DNA of 64,000 bases from Candidatus Defluviicoccus seviourii (GCA_900609035.2 UXAT02000002.1:1-64000), one strand, 5' to 3'. Positions 16,836-27,499 are shown, counted from the first letter of the stretch. Numbers and translations are program-made. The notes: generated by a model from the sequence alone, not told the origin.

Positions 16836-18734
16836 CTACACCCGCGGTTGGCCGGCAATCCGTCCGGTGCGGACCGGCACCGCCGTTGTTGCGCGCGCCC
16901 CTGTCCGCCGGCGACGACTGCGCTCCTCGAACAGCTCGGAGAGGTTGTGCAACATGGCGCCGCCGAGATCCTCCGGATCGACCAGCGTGACGGCGCGGCG
17001 ATAGTAGCGGGTGACGTCGTGGCCGATGCCGATCGCCGTCAGTTCGACCGGCGAACGTTCCTCGATCCAGCCGATCACCTGGCGCAGATGGCGTTCGAGG
17101 TAGTTGCCCGGGTTGGCTGAGAGCGTTGCATCGTCGACCGGCGCGCCGTCGGAAATGACCATCAGGATGCGTCGGTGTTCCGGTCGCGCCATCAGCCGAC
17201 CGTGCGCCCACAGCAGCGCCTCGCCGTCGATATTCTCTTTCAGCAGGCCCTCGCGCAGCATCAGGCCCAGGTTGCGCCGCGCGCGCCGCCACGGCTGGTC
17301 GGCCGCCTTGTAAATGATGTGGCGGAGGTCGTTCAGCCGCCCCGGTGTTTTCGGCCGGCCGTTGCCGACCCACAGTTCGCGCGACATGCCGCCCTTCCAG
17401 GCGCGGGTCGTGAAGCCGAGGATCTCGACCTTGACGCCGCAGCGCTCGAGCGTGCGGGCGAGCACGTCGGCACTCATCGCCGCGACCGAGATCGGCCGGC
17501 CGCGCATCGAGCCCGAATTGTCGATCAGCAGGCTCACGACGGTATCGCGGAACTCGGTCTGCTTCTCCCGCTTGAAGCTCAAGGGGTGCAGCGGATCGAC
17601 GACGACTCGCGCCAGCCGGCCGGCATCGAGCAGTCCCTCGTCGAGGTCGAACTCCCACGCCCGCATCTGCTTCGCCAACAGACGGCGCTGCAGCCGGTTG
17701 GCGAGCCGGGCGACGAGGCCTTCGAGGTTCAACAGCTGCTGGTCGAGCAGCGCGCGCAGGCGTGCGAGTTCTGCGTCGTCGCACAGCTCGTCGGCCTCGA
17801 CGATCTCGTCATAGGCGGTGCTGTAGGCGCGGTACTGGGTTGGATCGATCGGGAGCTCGTCGTTGCGGTCGTTGCGGTGCGGCTGCGGGCCTGCCGGCTG
17901 CTCGCCGCTCTGGCCGGCAACAAAATCCTGGCCGCCCTCGGCAGGCGCTTCCGCTTCGCCGCGATCGCTCTCACTGCCGGCCGTAACAGCCATCGATATA
18001 TCGAAACTCTGGTCGCTTCCCGTCGTGTCCTTCTGCTGGTCGGCATCCTTGTCGTCGTCGCCGCTGGCCTCGTTGTCCTCTTCGTTCGCGAGCGCGGGGT
18101 CATCGTCGCTGATCAGGCCCATCGCCTGCATCATGCCGAGTGCGGCGTTTGCGAATGCGGCCTGATCGGCGACCGTTTCGGCCAGCCGCTGCAAACCGCT
18201 GGCACCCTTGTCCTGAAACAGGTAGCGCCAGGGATCTACCAGTGGCAGGGCTGCGTCCGGCAGTTTGCGCCCGGTCAGGCGCTCGCGCACGATCAGGCTC
18301 ACGGCATCGGCGGCGAGCCGCTCCTCCTGGCCGTCGACGAACTCATAGCCGCGCACCCGGCAGACATGTTCGAGCAGTGAGCCAAGATTGACAGCAACGC
18401 CGGCAAGATCGCGGCTGCCGAGTGCCTGCAGGCGCGTTTGTTCAAGGGCATCGAAGATGGTTCGTGCCTGATCGCCGCCCGGCCGGCGCTTCTCGTGCAG
18501 GGCATCGTCGTGATAGCGGATCTGCAGGGCGGCCCGATCGGCGGTTCCGCGCAGCTGCTGCAGCTCGTCGCGGCTCATATGCCCCGACGGATTGGGCAGG
18601 CGGACACGGGTGGCGCGGATGTCGGCCTCCGAGCCGCCGTAGCTGATTTCGACCCGGCCTGTCCCGGCGACGGCGCGAAACGCCGCGGCCGTCACCCGCC
18701 GGACCAGGTTCGCCGCATTCTCGTCCGACGCCAT
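16836..18734 (-). CDS. cobT: Cobaltochelatase subunit CobT
   Basis: A 632-residue protein. The N-terminal domain is followed by a long acidic linker (about residues 200-290), typical of CobT, and a C-terminal von Willebrand A domain. The metal-ion adhesion motif is [12 protein letters not shown]. CobT forms a chaperone-like AAA complex with CobS that drives CobN in aerobic insertion of cobalt into hydrogenobyrinate diamide. The cobS stop lies 12 bp upstream, which indicates one operon. No cobN is in this window. Confidence 0.94.
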   Translation of the reverse strand: MASDENAANLVRRVTAAAFRAVAGTGRVEISYGGSEADIRATRVRLPNPSGHMSRDELQQLRGTADRAALQIRYHDDALHEKRRPGGDQARTIFDALEQTRLQALGSRDLAGVAVNLGSLLEHVCRVRGYEFVDGQEERLAADAVSLIVRERLTGRKLPDAALPLVDPWRYLFQDKGASGLQRLAETVADQAAFANAALGMMQAMGLISDDDPALANEEDNEASGDDDKDADQQKDTTGSDQSFDISMAVTAGSESDRGEAEAPAEGGQDFVAGQSGEQPAGPQPHRNDRNDELPIDPTQYRAYSTAYDEIVEADELCDDAELARLRALLDQQLLNLEGLVARLANRLQRRLLAKQMRAWEFDLDEGLLDAGRLARVVVDPLHPLSFKREKQTEFRDTVVSLLIDNSGSMRGRPISVAAMSADVLARTLERCGVKVEILGFTTRAWKGGMSRELWVGNGRPKTPGRLNDLRHIIYKAADQPWRRARRNLGLMLREGLLKENIDGEALLWAHGRLMARPEHRRILMVISDGAPVDDATLSANPGNYLERHLRQVIGWIEERSPVELTAIGIGHDVTRYYRRAVTLVDPEDLGGAMLHNLSELFEERSRRRRTGARATTAVPVRTGRIAGQPRV

Positions 18735-18746
18735 CGGCGCAGAGCC

Positions 18747-19760
18747 TCAGCGTCCGCTCGGACGGGCCGCTGACTCCGGCAGATCGAGCCCGAAACAGCG
18801 CTGGTAGTACTCCGCAACCGTCGCCCGCTCGATCTCGTCGCACTTGTTGAGGAAGGTCAACCGGAAGCCGACGCCAAGGTCCTTGAAGATGCGTGCATTT
18901 TCCGCCCAGGTGATGACGGTGCGCGGCGACATGACGGTCGAGATGTCGCCGTTGATGAAGCCGGTCCGCGTCATCGCAGCGACCTTGACCATCGCGTCGA
19001 CCTGCTCCTTCCCCTCCTTGGTCTGATAGTCGGGGACCTTCGCCAACACGATTGCGACTTCTGCATCATGGGCGAGGTAGTTCAGTGTCGCGACGATGTT
19101 CCAGCGGTCCATCTGCCCCTGGTTGATCTGCTGGGTGCCGTGGTAAAGGCCGGTCGTATCGCCCAAGCCGATCGTGTTGGTGGTCGCGAACAGGCGAAAA
19201 TAAGGATGCGGCTTCAGCACCTTGTTCTGATCGAGAAGCGTGAGCTTGCCTTCAACCTCAAGCACGCGCTGGATGACGAACATCACGTCCGGCCGGCCGG
19301 CGTCGTACTCGTCAAAGACGAGTGCGGTCGGCCGCTGCAGCGCCCACGGCAGCATGCCCTCGCGGAACTCGGTGACCTGGGCGCCCTCGCGCATGACGAT
19401 CGCGTCCTTGCCGACCAGGTCGATGCGGCTGATGTGGCTGTCGAGATTGACGCGGATGCAGGGCCAGTTGAGCCTGGCTGCCACCTGCTCGATGTGGGTT
19501 GACTTGCCGGTGCCGTGGTAGCCCTGGATCAGGACACGGCGATTGAACGCGAACCCGGCGAGGATGGCCAGCGTGGTGTCGGCATCGAAGCGGTAGCTGT
19601 CATCGATGTCCGGGACATGGCTATCGGCTTCGCTGAACGCCGGCACTTCCATGTCGCTTTCGAGGCCGAACGTCTGCCGCACTGACAGCACGAGATCGGG
19701 CGCATTGAATCGGATTGCGCCGCCCGCGCCCTCGCCATGTCCGTGACTATGCATCGTCAT
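18747..19760 (-). CDS. cobS: Cobaltochelatase AAA+ subunit CobS
   Basis: A 337-residue AAA+ ATPase. Walker A is [13 protein letters not shown], Walker [14 protein letters not shown], and [20 protein letters not shown] is the sensor/second-region signature. It works with CobT in late aerobic cobalamin synthesis. It may start at the second Met (19754). It precedes cobT and follows a J-domain gene on the same strand, the usual alphaproteobacterial order. Confidence 0.94.
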   Translation of the reverse strand: MTMHSHGHGEGAGGAIRFNAPDLVLSVRQTFGLESDMEVPAFSEADSHVPDIDDSYRFDADTTLAILAGFAFNRRVLIQGYHGTGKSTHIEQVAARLNWPCIRVNLDSHISRIDLVGKDAIVMREGAQVTEFREGMLPWALQRPTALVFDEYDAGRPDVMFVIQRVLEVEGKLTLLDQNKVLKPHPYFRLFATTNTIGLGDTTGLYHGTQQINQGQMDRWNIVATLNYLAHDAEVAIVLAKVPDYQTKEGKEQVDAMVKVAAMTRTGFINGDISTVMSPRTVITWAENARIFKDLGVGFRLTFLNKCDEIERATVAEYYQRCFGLDLPESAARPSGR

Positions 19761-19825
19761 TACCCAGTCGCCTTATTCCATTCCAAAGGTAGGGCGGTTC
19801 CGGCCGCGCGCAAAGAGGCAGCGGT

Positions 19826-20386
19826 TCACCCTTCGAGTGCGCGGACGACCTTGCGATACGCCTCGCTGATTTCCTTGAAGCGTTCCTCGGCGGCCTTGTC
19901 GCCGCCGGTCGCGTCCGGATGGTACTTCTTGACCAGGACCTTGTACTGCGCCTTGACAATCGCAAGCGTTACCGGAGGCCGCAGGTCAAGAATGAGAAGT
20001 GCGCGCTCCTCCTCGCTCGGCGGCCGCGCCGGCGGCACCAAGGGATCGTCGCCAAGGATGCCGAAGCTGTCGCGCAGCCGCTCGCGAACGCCGGCCGCCG
20101 GCTCGGTGCCCAGACGCCACGATGGCCGCTGCCAGACGGTGTCGGCACGCACATCGGCCTCGACCTCGGCATCGCTCATGCCGGCATAGTAGTTCCATGT
20201 CGCGTTGTAGGCGCGGACGTGATCGAGGCAGTACCAGACGTAGTCCTTGAGGTGGCTGCGTGACCGCGGCGCCGGGTGGGCAGCCGCATTCACGCACCCC
20301 GGCCACTCACACATCTGGCCATGCGGCGGCGATGGCGTCGCGCCTGGCCATTCACGATACAGCCGAGATTTGCCGGAGCCACGCAT
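19826..20386 (-). CDS. J-domain (DnaJ-like) protein
   Basis: A 186-residue protein. The first part has a Cys pattern (MCEWPGCVNAAAHPAP) and aromatic-rich segments (YVWYCLDHVRAYNATWNYY). The C-terminal J domain has VKAQYKVLVKKYHPDATGG with the HPD tripeptide that stimulates DnaK. This architecture is regularly found next to cobS in alphaproteobacteria. It lies 65 bp upstream of cobS on the same strand, so a chaperone role for the chelatase complex is plausible but inferred. Confidence 0.85.
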   Translation of the reverse strand: MRGSGKSRLYREWPGATPSPPHGQMCEWPGCVNAAAHPAPRSRSHLKDYVWYCLDHVRAYNATWNYYAGMSDAEVEADVRADTVWQRPSWRLGTEPAAGVRERLRDSFGILGDDPLVPPARPPSEEERALLILDLRPPVTLAIVKAQYKVLVKKYHPDATGGDKAAEERFKEISEAYRKVVRALEG

Positions 20387-20478
20387 GTCTATACTATGCG
20401 ATTTCAGCCGGGGCGGTGCAAGGCGCGCAGGCCGCCGCAGCTGACCGGGCGGATGCGGTGCGCGCGAAGTCCTGTGGC

Positions 20479-21039
20479 CTAGAGTGTCTGGCCGTTCAGC
20501 CAGCGGGCAACGGTTTCGGCCGTCGCTGCCGCCAACGCGTCGATCTCGTTGTCCATGTCGGTCGGGTTCCAATGCGCGCCGAGGCCGCTACCGGCCCGCG
20601 ATGTCCGCGTCTGGTCGAATTCGAGGACTGGCTGTCCGCTTGTTGAGTCGACGACGCGCACATGCGCGCGCAGGCTGGCGTTGCCGAGTCCCATGCCGAC
20701 CAGGAAGCGGACGGCTTCGCTGCCCGTGTCGGCAGCGACCAGTTCACCCGACAGCACAAGGGGGCGCTGCGCCGGCAGCGACGCCTGCTGCGCCGTGATC
20801 AGGGTAACCTCGCCGGTTTGGCTCAGGTCGTCCGCCAACCGGCTGCGCAGGCGCCGTGCGAGCCGCTCCCAGGCGGGCTCGGCAGGCACGAAGGCGTCAA
20901 CCAGGACTGTCTTTCCGCGCGGCGGCGGGGCGGCCTGCAGCTTCAGCTCGGTGCGGTCGGCGGCGCAACCAGCGAGCAGGCACAGGGCGGCAGCAATCGC
21001 GGCGGAACGGAGGGCGGGACGTGCGCGGTGGCGGGACAT
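20479..21039 (-). CDS. DUF4410-like lipoprotein
   Basis: About 186 residues with a lipoprotein signal ending LLAGC. The mature part has VLVDAFVPAEPAWERLARRLRSRLADDL and VLSGELVAADTGSEAVRFLVGMGLG, which resembles the DUF4410/lipoprotein family of unknown function. A GTG at 21051 is an alternative start; neither has a clear ribosome-binding site. The TAG stop is at 20479. Confidence 0.65.
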   Translation of the reverse strand: MSRHRARPALRSAAIAAALCLLAGCAADRTELKLQAAPPPRGKTVLVDAFVPAEPAWERLARRLRSRLADDLSQTGEVTLITAQQASLPAQRPLVLSGELVAADTGSEAVRFLVGMGLGNASLRAHVRVVDSTSGQPVLEFDQTRTSRAGSGLGAHWNPTDMDNEIDALAAATAETVARWLNGQTL

Positions 21040-21220
21040 TGGCGGGGACACTGGCAGGAGAATGCCTCACTATAGCCAGAAATCTCGTAAAATGGCAACG
21101 ATCATCCCTCAAATGAGGGGGGGCGTGCACGGCCCGTCCGATGCGGAACCGCTTTGCGGAGCGCAGATGGTTGGCGTCCTGGGAGGTGGTGGAAATTTGG
21201 TGGCGGTCGCCGTGCCGTTC

Positions 21221-21261
21221 GCAAGGATTTGGCCGCAAGGATTTGGCCGCAAGGATTTGAT
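21221..21261. repeat. 14-bp tandem repeat, nearly three units
   Basis: GCAAGGATTTGGCC occurs twice in full and a third time as GCAAGGATTTGATG. It lies in the 290-bp gap between the DUF4410-like lipoprotein and the DUF192 gene, about 70 bp ahead of the latter. Confidence 0.8.
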
Positions 21262-21329
21262 GGACATCGCCCACGCGCTGCCTTCAACTCCTGTCAGCCA
21301 AACCACCACAACAGAGGCGGTCACTTCAG

Positions 21330-21875
21330 GTGCGAGCGGAACCGGACACCTTGACGCGCTATCGACAGCATCGCTGGCTAGGGCTCTGTCTTGTCCTCGC
21401 GCTTGCCGTTGGCTTTCTGTTGTGGGGCGCGCTGCCGCCAGCAGCAGACCCGGCAGAGGGGCGCCCGCCAGCGGCTGATCCGGCCAAGAATGCCGGCGTG
21501 CTGATCCTCGCTACCCAGAGCGGCCGCTTCCCGCTCACGGTCGAGGTTGCGGACACGCCGGCAGCGCGCCAGCAGGGCCTTCAGGGGCGTCGCGGGCTCG
21601 CCGAGAATGCCGGCATGCTGTTCGATTTCGGCACACCGCAGCCGGTCGCGATGTGGATGCTGAACACATACATCCCGCTCGACATGCTGTTTCTCGACGA
21701 CGCCGGCCGCGTTGTTGCGATCGCGAGAAACACCGTTCCGCTGTCGCTCGACCGAATCGGCATCGACGATCCGGTGCGGGCGGTCCTCGAAGTGCAGGCC
21801 GGCGTCGCCGACCGCCTCAAAGTCCGCGCCGGCGATCGCGTCTGTCACCCGATCTATCCGCGCAACGCCTGTTAA
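21330..21875 (+). CDS. DUF192 (UPF0127) exported protein
   Basis: A 181-residue protein with an N-terminal membrane/signal segment (WLGLCLVLALAVGFLLWGA) and a DUF192 domain. Recognisable family segments are TPAARQQGLQGRRGL, GMLFDFGTPQPVAMWMLNT, PLDMLFLDDAGRVVAI and AVLEVQAGVADRL. The function of the family is unknown. The GTG at 21330 is the most upstream start, and an internal start would lose the hydrophobic segment. Confidence 0.8.
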   Translation: MRAEPDTLTRYRQHRWLGLCLVLALAVGFLLWGALPPAADPAEGRPPAADPAKNAGVLILATQSGRFPLTVEVADTPAARQQGLQGRRGLAENAGMLFDFGTPQPVAMWMLNTYIPLDMLFLDDAGRVVAIARNTVPLSLDRIGIDDPVRAVLEVQAGVADRLKVRAGDRVCHPIYPRNAC

Positions 21876-22084
21876 CATGTCCAATTGAGGGCGCAATCCG
21901 CGCATCCGGCGCAGCCGTGCGCGGGGAGCAGCCCTGTTCTGCCCTCGTCCCTCTTGCAATGCAACAGGCGACGCGCTTAACTCTGCGTTAATATACTGCA
22001 CTGCAAAATACCCCCACGAGGTCGGTGCTTGACGAGCAATAACGTATTCCCCGGGAGGGGCGTCCGTTCTCGCGGAGGTTCGGA

Positions 22085-22414
22085 GTGGCCAAGTTTCGTT
22101 TTACCGCCCAGGATGTGAGCGTTCTCGAAGAGCGTGTCGCCACGGTGTCGGACTGGGATAGCTGGTCGCGGCGCAGCGATAAGGAGGGGCGGGACGTGCT
22201 CGAGATTCGCGCCTCCGGTCGTCGTCCCGGCGTGATCCGCATGGTCCGCACCGAGAACGGCGCCTACGCGGCAACCGGCTACGACGGTTGGTCGGTGGTG
22301 CTGTGCGACGACCTGAACCAGTTGATTGACCTCGTCGCCAAGCCGTTCACGCGCGCTTCCGACGCCGCGCCGGCTGTTCTGGCGCAATTGCCCTCAAGGC
22401 GCTCGGCCGCCTAA
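22085..22414 (+). CDS. Conserved-looking hypothetical protein
   Basis: A 109-residue soluble protein starting at a GTG with GGAGG 7 nt upstream. Its composition is ordinary for this genome. Segments include VLEERVATVSDWDSWSRR and RPGVIRMVRTENGAYAATGY. No family is recognised and nothing around it indicates a role. Confidence 0.65.
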   Translation: MAKFRFTAQDVSVLEERVATVSDWDSWSRRSDKEGRDVLEIRASGRRPGVIRMVRTENGAYAATGYDGWSVVLCDDLNQLIDLVAKPFTRASDAAPAVLAQLPSRRSAA

Positions 22415-22520
22415 ACCGCAGCTTCGGCCCACCGGCCGCGGCGCGGTCGGTCGGTCATGCATCAGGCCGGCGCCTGGGCGTTGCCGGCAAGCCCGAAAAT
22501 CACTAATCTTTGCGCGCGCA

Positions 22521-22597
<77 letters not shown>

Positions 22598-22739
22598 TGC
22601 GCGGTGGCGGTCGGCTAAGCCCGGAAAGCGGGCGCAGCCCACGCGGCGCCGGCCTTGGGCGGACCAAGTGGAAAGGGGGTCAAGTGGGCAACGTGACCGC
22701 GTGCAGGCATCTCACCGCGGCGGCAGGGTGTGCGTGCCG

Positions 22740-24710
22740 ATGAGCCAGACTGAGGTCGGCGTGCTGGCCGCACAATCGGTCCACGCGAGCCCTGGTGGCG
22801 GCCTGCTTGTGCGGGCACCCTTCGCTTGGCGTACCCTTGCGATCACCGTCCCGCTTGGCGCCCTTGCCGTCCTGCTCGCGCTTGCGCTCGTCGTGCCCGG
22901 AGCCTCCTTCCAGACGCACCTCGTCCACGACCATCTGATATTCGCGGACCTCGCCCATCGGGTGGCGAACGGTGCGGTCCAGCACCTCGATTTTCATTCC
23001 CCGCTCGGCATCCTGACGGCGCTGTTGCCCGCCTGGGGCTACCACCTGACCGGGACCTATGGCGCCGCCCTGCCGACGGCCCACGCGCTGTTCCTGCTCG
23101 GGTTGACGCCCGTTCTCCTCTACGTGGTGCAGACGCGGCTGCGTTGGTTCATCGCACTGCCCCTCGGCGCCTATGTGCTGCTCCTGGTGGCGACGCCGCT
23201 GTTGCCGGGGCATGCGGTCTCGGTCTTGACCTGGGCGATGTGGTACAACCGGCTCGGCTGGGCGGTGCTGATCGTCCTTCTGTTGCTGGCGCTGCCGCCC
23301 AACCGCGAGCGTCAACCGCTCATCCTCGGTGATGCCCTGGTCGCAGCCGTTCTGGTCGGGATCCTCTTCTATACCAAGATCACGTTCGCGCTGTTTGCGC
23401 TCGCGTTCCTGTTGCTGTGGCCGCTGTTCGATCCGCGCGCGCGCCGCTCCGCGCTCCTCGCCGGCGGCTTGGTTCTCCTGTTCGGCGCCGGCGTTGAGCT
23501 CTTGTGGCCGATCCATCGTGGCTACGTCGAGGACATCGCATTCGCCATCCGCGCCAGCCCGCAGGTAACGAGCGGGGTGCTCCAGCCCGTGAAGCAGGCT
23601 TTGCGCTTTCCGACCGAGACAGCGCTGCTGCTGCTCGGAGGCAGCATCCTTGTCGCTCGCGGGAGATCGTGGCGGGACGCGCTGTTGCTCCTGTTCATCT
23701 TCGTCGCGGCAACGATGATTGTCGTCCAGAATACCGACGACCGTGCGCTGCCGCTGGTGGTGGCTGGCCTTGCATTCGCAGCCGAACGGCTTTGGCGCCT
23801 CAGCGCCGGGCCGCGCGATGGCAGGCGGGACAGTGCGGCTTTGGTTGCGCTGACGTGCCTCGCGCTCTTTCTCGTCCAGCCGCTGCTGCACAACGCGATC
23901 GCGATCACAACGCACGCCTGGCACGCGAGCCGGATACAGCAGGCATCGGATCTCCCCGATGCGCTGCGCGGCTTCCAGGTCGGCACCGCGAAGGGGCCGC
24001 GCGTAATCGCCGATACGCCGGACTTACTGCCGGAAGCAGCACGTGCGGGCCCGGCGGCAGCGGTCGTGACATCGCTGTTCAGCGACCATCAGCGCTGGTA
24101 CCTGAGCGGCAGCGAGTACCTGTTCACCATTGGCCAGGCGGTCGCGGAGCTGCAAGACAGCGGCGTGGCCGCGCAGGAGACGTTCGTCTTTGATGCGATC
24201 AATCCGATCCCGATGACCCTCGGCTGGCCATCCCAGAACGGCGTCCTTTTCGCCTACCACGTCAACCGGCAGTTCAGCCGGGAAGTCCACCAGCCGGTCG
24301 AGACCGTTCTCGGCCATATCGGCGTCGCGCTGGTGCCGAAGTTCCCTTTGGGCTCCCACGAGAAGGAGCTGCTGCTGGAGCTCTATTCCGGCTATCTGCG
24401 CCAGAATTTCCGTTTGGCGCGGGAAAGCGCGTACTGGGAGGTCTGGCAGCGGACGAGCCGCGTGGCGGTCGCTCCGGAGCCTACCGTCCTCGCCCAGGCA
24501 AATCAGCCGCCAGCAGTCAAGCCGCAACCAGCCAAGCCGCCCGCGGTGCGGTCCACGCCGGCGCCACCCGCGAAGGGCAATGACGCGGACACGCTGTTGC
24601 GCGAGGCGACCGAGTTTCAGGAGCAAAAGATCGACAAGGCGGCCGAGGACGTCCAAGACCTGAACGAGCGGCGCAAGGCGCTGCAGGAGCCGCCGCGGCA
24701 CGACAATTGA
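22740..24710 (+). CDS. Large polytopic membrane protein
   Basis: A 656-residue protein with about ten or more hydrophobic helices in residues 25-400, a soluble periplasmic-type region, and a Pro/Ala/Lys-rich and charged coiled tail (EFQEQKIDKAAEDVQDLNER). An acidic residue pair in a first-loop position (VHDHLIFADLAHR) loosely recalls GT-C glycosyltransferases such as dolichyl-mannosyl-type enzymes, but no firm family call is possible. The ATG at 22740 is chosen because upstream in-frame sequence runs through the tRNA gene. It may form a unit with the nucleotidyltransferase 22 bp downstream. Confidence 0.7.
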   Translation: MSQTEVGVLAAQSVHASPGGGLLVRAPFAWRTLAITVPLGALAVLLALALVVPGASFQTHLVHDHLIFADLAHRVANGAVQHLDFHSPLGILTALLPAWGYHLTGTYGAALPTAHALFLLGLTPVLLYVVQTRLRWFIALPLGAYVLLLVATPLLPGHAVSVLTWAMWYNRLGWAVLIVLLLLALPPNRERQPLILGDALVAAVLVGILFYTKITFALFALAFLLLWPLFDPRARRSALLAGGLVLLFGAGVELLWPIHRGYVEDIAFAIRASPQVTSGVLQPVKQALRFPTETALLLLGGSILVARGRSWRDALLLLFIFVAATMIVVQNTDDRALPLVVAGLAFAAERLWRLSAGPRDGRRDSAALVALTCLALFLVQPLLHNAIAITTHAWHASRIQQASDLPDALRGFQVGTAKGPRVIADTPDLLPEAARAGPAAAVVTSLFSDHQRWYLSGSEYLFTIGQAVAELQDSGVAAQETFVFDAINPIPMTLGWPSQNGVLFAYHVNRQFSREVHQPVETVLGHIGVALVPKFPLGSHEKELLLELYSGYLRQNFRLARESAYWEVWQRTSRVAVAPEPTVLAQANQPPAVKPQPAKPPAVRSTPAPPAKGNDADTLLREATEFQEQKIDKAAEDVQDLNERRKALQEPPRHDN

Positions 24711-24732
24711 GCCGCAGCGGCAGCGATCCGAC

Positions 24733-25371
24733 ATGGCAGCGTTAGAAGTTGGTGCAGCGCTGAAAGTCGGCGCGATCGTACTGGCAGCCGGTCGCTCGAC
24801 CCGGCTCAAGGACAAGAACAAGCTGCTGGCCGCGGTCGGCGGCCAGGCAATCATCGCCCGCGTTGTCGATGCGGTGCTGGCGTCGCGGGCGGCGGGGGTG
24901 CATGTCGTCGTCGCGCACGAGAGCGCGCGTATCGTCGCTGCACTCGCGGGACGGTCGGTCGCGTTCGTCGCTGCACCTGAGGGATGCGGGATCGGGGTCT
25001 CCATCGCTGCCGGGATCCGGGCGCTCGAAGCGACGGCCGCCGATGGCGCCCTCATCATTCTGGGCGACATGCCATTCGTTGAGTCCGGCCATCTCGACCG
25101 GCTGATTGCCGCCTTCACGGCCTCGGGCGGGTTAGCGCTCTGCGTGCCGACCCACGCCGGCAGGCGCGGCAATCCGAGGCTGTGGCCGCGCAGTGCGTTC
25201 CCTCAGCTGATGCGGCTTGAGGGCGATGTTGGCGGGCGCGATTTGCTCGCGTCCGGCGCCTTCAAGGTTCTCGAAGTCGCCATGGCCGATGACGCGGTGC
25301 TGCGGGATATCGACACGGCGGCCGATCTCGCCGCGCTGCGCGGTGCGCGAGCGACCGCCGGGCGGGGGTGA
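24733..25371 (+). CDS. MobA/MocA-like NTP transferase
   Basis: A 212-residue nucleotidyltransferase. The N-terminal nucleotide-binding motif is VLAAGRSTRLKDKNKLL. ILGDMPFV and HAGRRGNPRLWPR follow, as in molybdenum-cofactor cytidylyl/guanylyltransferase-like proteins (MocA family). It could modify molybdopterin for a dehydrogenase, but no dehydrogenase genes are near. It could also be a sugar nucleotidyltransferase, given the membrane protein just upstream. The family is firm, the substrate is not. Confidence 0.82.
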   Translation: MAALEVGAALKVGAIVLAAGRSTRLKDKNKLLAAVGGQAIIARVVDAVLASRAAGVHVVVAHESARIVAALAGRSVAFVAAPEGCGIGVSIAAGIRALEATAADGALIILGDMPFVESGHLDRLIAAFTASGGLALCVPTHAGRRGNPRLWPRSAFPQLMRLEGDVGGRDLLASGAFKVLEVAMADDAVLRDIDTAADLAALRGARATAGRG

Positions 25372-25410
25372 GCCGATTGCGCGGTCAGCGCAAGCGCAGG
25401 GCGAGGCCGC

Positions 25411-26736
25411 TTAACACTGGCCAACCCGGCTCTTCGCCTCTGGCTCGTCCGCGGCAAAGTACGCCTCCTGCTCGGCGCGCAGCCGGTCCGACAGCCGGCC
25501 GGCCGGCACCTCGACGTCGGCGTAGGTCAGGACCTCGTCGCGGGTGATGTCGCGCTTGAGCTGGCAGCCGATGGCGAGGCCGATCGGCAGCAGGTTTTCA
25601 GCCTGCACGACTTCCACGTTCTCGCACTCGCCGTAGGTCTTGTAGCCGCCGAGCCCGTCGATGACGTCACCCGCTTTGAGATCGGTCTTGGCGCAGGTGA
25701 TGACATCGACTGTCGGCGCCCCTTGCGCGGCGATCACCGCATCACCGAATAGGACCGCGCGCGCCGCCGACAGCGCGACTTCGAAGATGACGAGGTGATA
25801 GGGGGTATAGAAGCTGTAGAGCGGCCCTTCGCCGAGCTTGTAGAGGTTGAGGTGGTGCTTCTGCAGCGGCTCGTCAGTGGTCGCGAAGACGAACACGCCC
25901 GGGCCCGGCTTGGCACCGACGACATAATCGACAATGCCGCCCAGCGCGCGCAGCTCATCGACGTCGTAGCGGCCGGTCATCTCGTCGACGTGGCCGGTGA
26001 ACTCGTAACCGAGCATGCCGCGCTTGGCCACCTGCATCCCGGTCGCGTTCGCAACGATCGCCTGCTCGAACGAAATCTTGGTGCCGTCGGCAAAGCTCGT
26101 CACCATCTCCGCGCTCTGGCCCCAGCGCTTGGCGAACGCAGCCTGGGTCGTCGGATTGCGGTAGCGGTCCTGCAAACTCTTGATGTTGCCGCACAGCAGC
26201 GGCTCCAGGCCGAGGCTCTTGACGAACCGGTAGAGGTTGAGCTGGACGCCCGGCTGGTCGCCGTCACAGCCGGAAAAAACGATGCCGGCGCGATCCGCCA
26301 TCACCTTCAGGATCGGGCCGACCGTTCCGTCGAGCTCGGCGTTCATCGAGACGATGTGCTTGCGCTCCTCGATCGCAAGCGTCGTCACTTCGGCGCCGAA
26401 TTCGACGTGGCCGGTGGCCTCGATCAGGACATCGATGCCCTCGGCCCGGCACAACAGCGTGGCGTCGTCGGTGACTGCCGGTTTGCCGGTAGCGATGCAA
26501 TGGTTGAGCGCCTCTTGCGTTTGGACGTGCTCAAAATCGCGGACGCCGGCCTCAGTATACGCCCGCAACGCTGTCGCCAGCGTCCGATTGGCAACCGCCA
26601 CCAGGCGCATGCCCGGGATGTGATGGATGATCTGGCTGGCGACGCCGCGGCCCATGAAGCCGGCACCGATGAGGCCGACTCGAACCGGGCGCCCAGCCTC
26701 CTCGCGAGCTGCGAGCGCTTTGTCGAGAATGATCAT
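25411..26736 (-). CDS. NAD(P)-binding oxidoreductase with SAF domain
   Basis: A 441-residue protein. The Rossmann fold GLIGAGFMGRGVASQI at residues 21-36 leads a homoserine-dehydrogenase-like module. The C-terminal SAF domain starts near GLAIGCQLKRDITRDEVL (antifreeze/flagellar-FlgA-like fold). Proteins of this type occur in nucleotide-sugar and branched-sugar pathways. The RmlC-like epimerase lies 7 bp upstream on the same strand, which supports a deoxysugar or branched-sugar role. Exact substrate unknown. Confidence 0.82.
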   Translation of the reverse strand: MIILDKALAAREEAGRPVRVGLIGAGFMGRGVASQIIHHIPGMRLVAVANRTLATALRAYTEAGVRDFEHVQTQEALNHCIATGKPAVTDDATLLCRAEGIDVLIEATGHVEFGAEVTTLAIEERKHIVSMNAELDGTVGPILKVMADRAGIVFSGCDGDQPGVQLNLYRFVKSLGLEPLLCGNIKSLQDRYRNPTTQAAFAKRWGQSAEMVTSFADGTKISFEQAIVANATGMQVAKRGMLGYEFTGHVDEMTGRYDVDELRALGGIVDYVVGAKPGPGVFVFATTDEPLQKHHLNLYKLGEGPLYSFYTPYHLVIFEVALSAARAVLFGDAVIAAQGAPTVDVITCAKTDLKAGDVIDGLGGYKTYGECENVEVVQAENLLPIGLAIGCQLKRDITRDEVLTYADVEVPAGRLSDRLRAEQEAYFAADEPEAKSRVGQC

Positions 26737-26743
26737 GGTGTCC

Positions 26744-27292
26744 CTACCAGATTCCGTTCAGTCCGTTGGTGAGGAGCGGCCAGGAGCGGTCCTTGTCGGA
26801 AACCTCGATCACCGGATGCGGCCAGCGGATCCCGAGTGCCGGATCTTCAAAGCGCAGGCCGCGTTCGCAGCCGGGCGTATAAAACTCGCTCACGAGATAA
26901 AAGACCTCGGTTTCGTCAGCCAAGGTCAAGATTCCGTGTGCGAATCCTTCCGGCACCAGGAGCGCGCGCCGGTTGGCAGCGCTCAGCTCGATGCCGAAGT
27001 GCTGGCCGCGGGTGGCGGAGTTCTCGCGGATATCGATGATCACGTCATAAATGGCGCCGCGGGTGCAGCGGAGGAATTTGGTCTCAGCCGCCGGCGGGAC
27101 CTGATAGTGCATGCCGCGCAATGTTCCCGCTTTGCGATTGTACGAAATGTTTGCCTGCACGATACGATTGTTGATCCCGTGGGCTTCGAATTCCTGGCTG
27201 CAGAAGGCGCGGGCGAAGAAGCCGCGGTGATCCTCCATTGGTTCGATATCAACGATAAACGCACCGCGAAGCGGTGTCTCCTCGAACAACAT
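26744..27292 (-). CDS. RmlC-like dTDP-sugar 3,5-epimerase
   Basis: A 182-residue cupin-type epimerase. Segments DHRGFFARAF, QANISYNRKAGTLRGMHYQ (catalytic His in RGMHYQ) and LLVPEGFAHGILTLAD with the Tyr-containing VFYLVSEFYTPG are all typical. Length is normal when started at 27292. It likely epimerises a 4-keto sugar nucleotide. It is transcribed with the SAF oxidoreductase. A true rhamnose role is not shown, as rmlA, rmlB and rmlD are absent here. Confidence 0.87.
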   Translation of the reverse strand: MLFEETPLRGAFIVDIEPMEDHRGFFARAFCSQEFEAHGINNRIVQANISYNRKAGTLRGMHYQVPPAAETKFLRCTRGAIYDVIIDIRENSATRGQHFGIELSAANRRALLVPEGFAHGILTLADETEVFYLVSEFYTPGCERGLRFEDPALGIRWPHPVIEVSDKDRSWPLLTNGLNGIW

Positions 27293-27499
27293 GGTGAGAA
27301 ATTCCCGCCTGTGAGCGTTGAAAAGGAAAGACTCGTACCGCACGCCGCCGGGATAGCAGCGTGCCGCTCGACACGAAACCCCTTGAGAATAGTCCAAGCT
27401 GTCCAGATAGACTTTCGTTCCAGTTGTCAAAGGTAACCGAATAACGTTGCATCTGCAAGCATTCTTGGACGCCGAGCCAGACATCTTTGCACGCATATA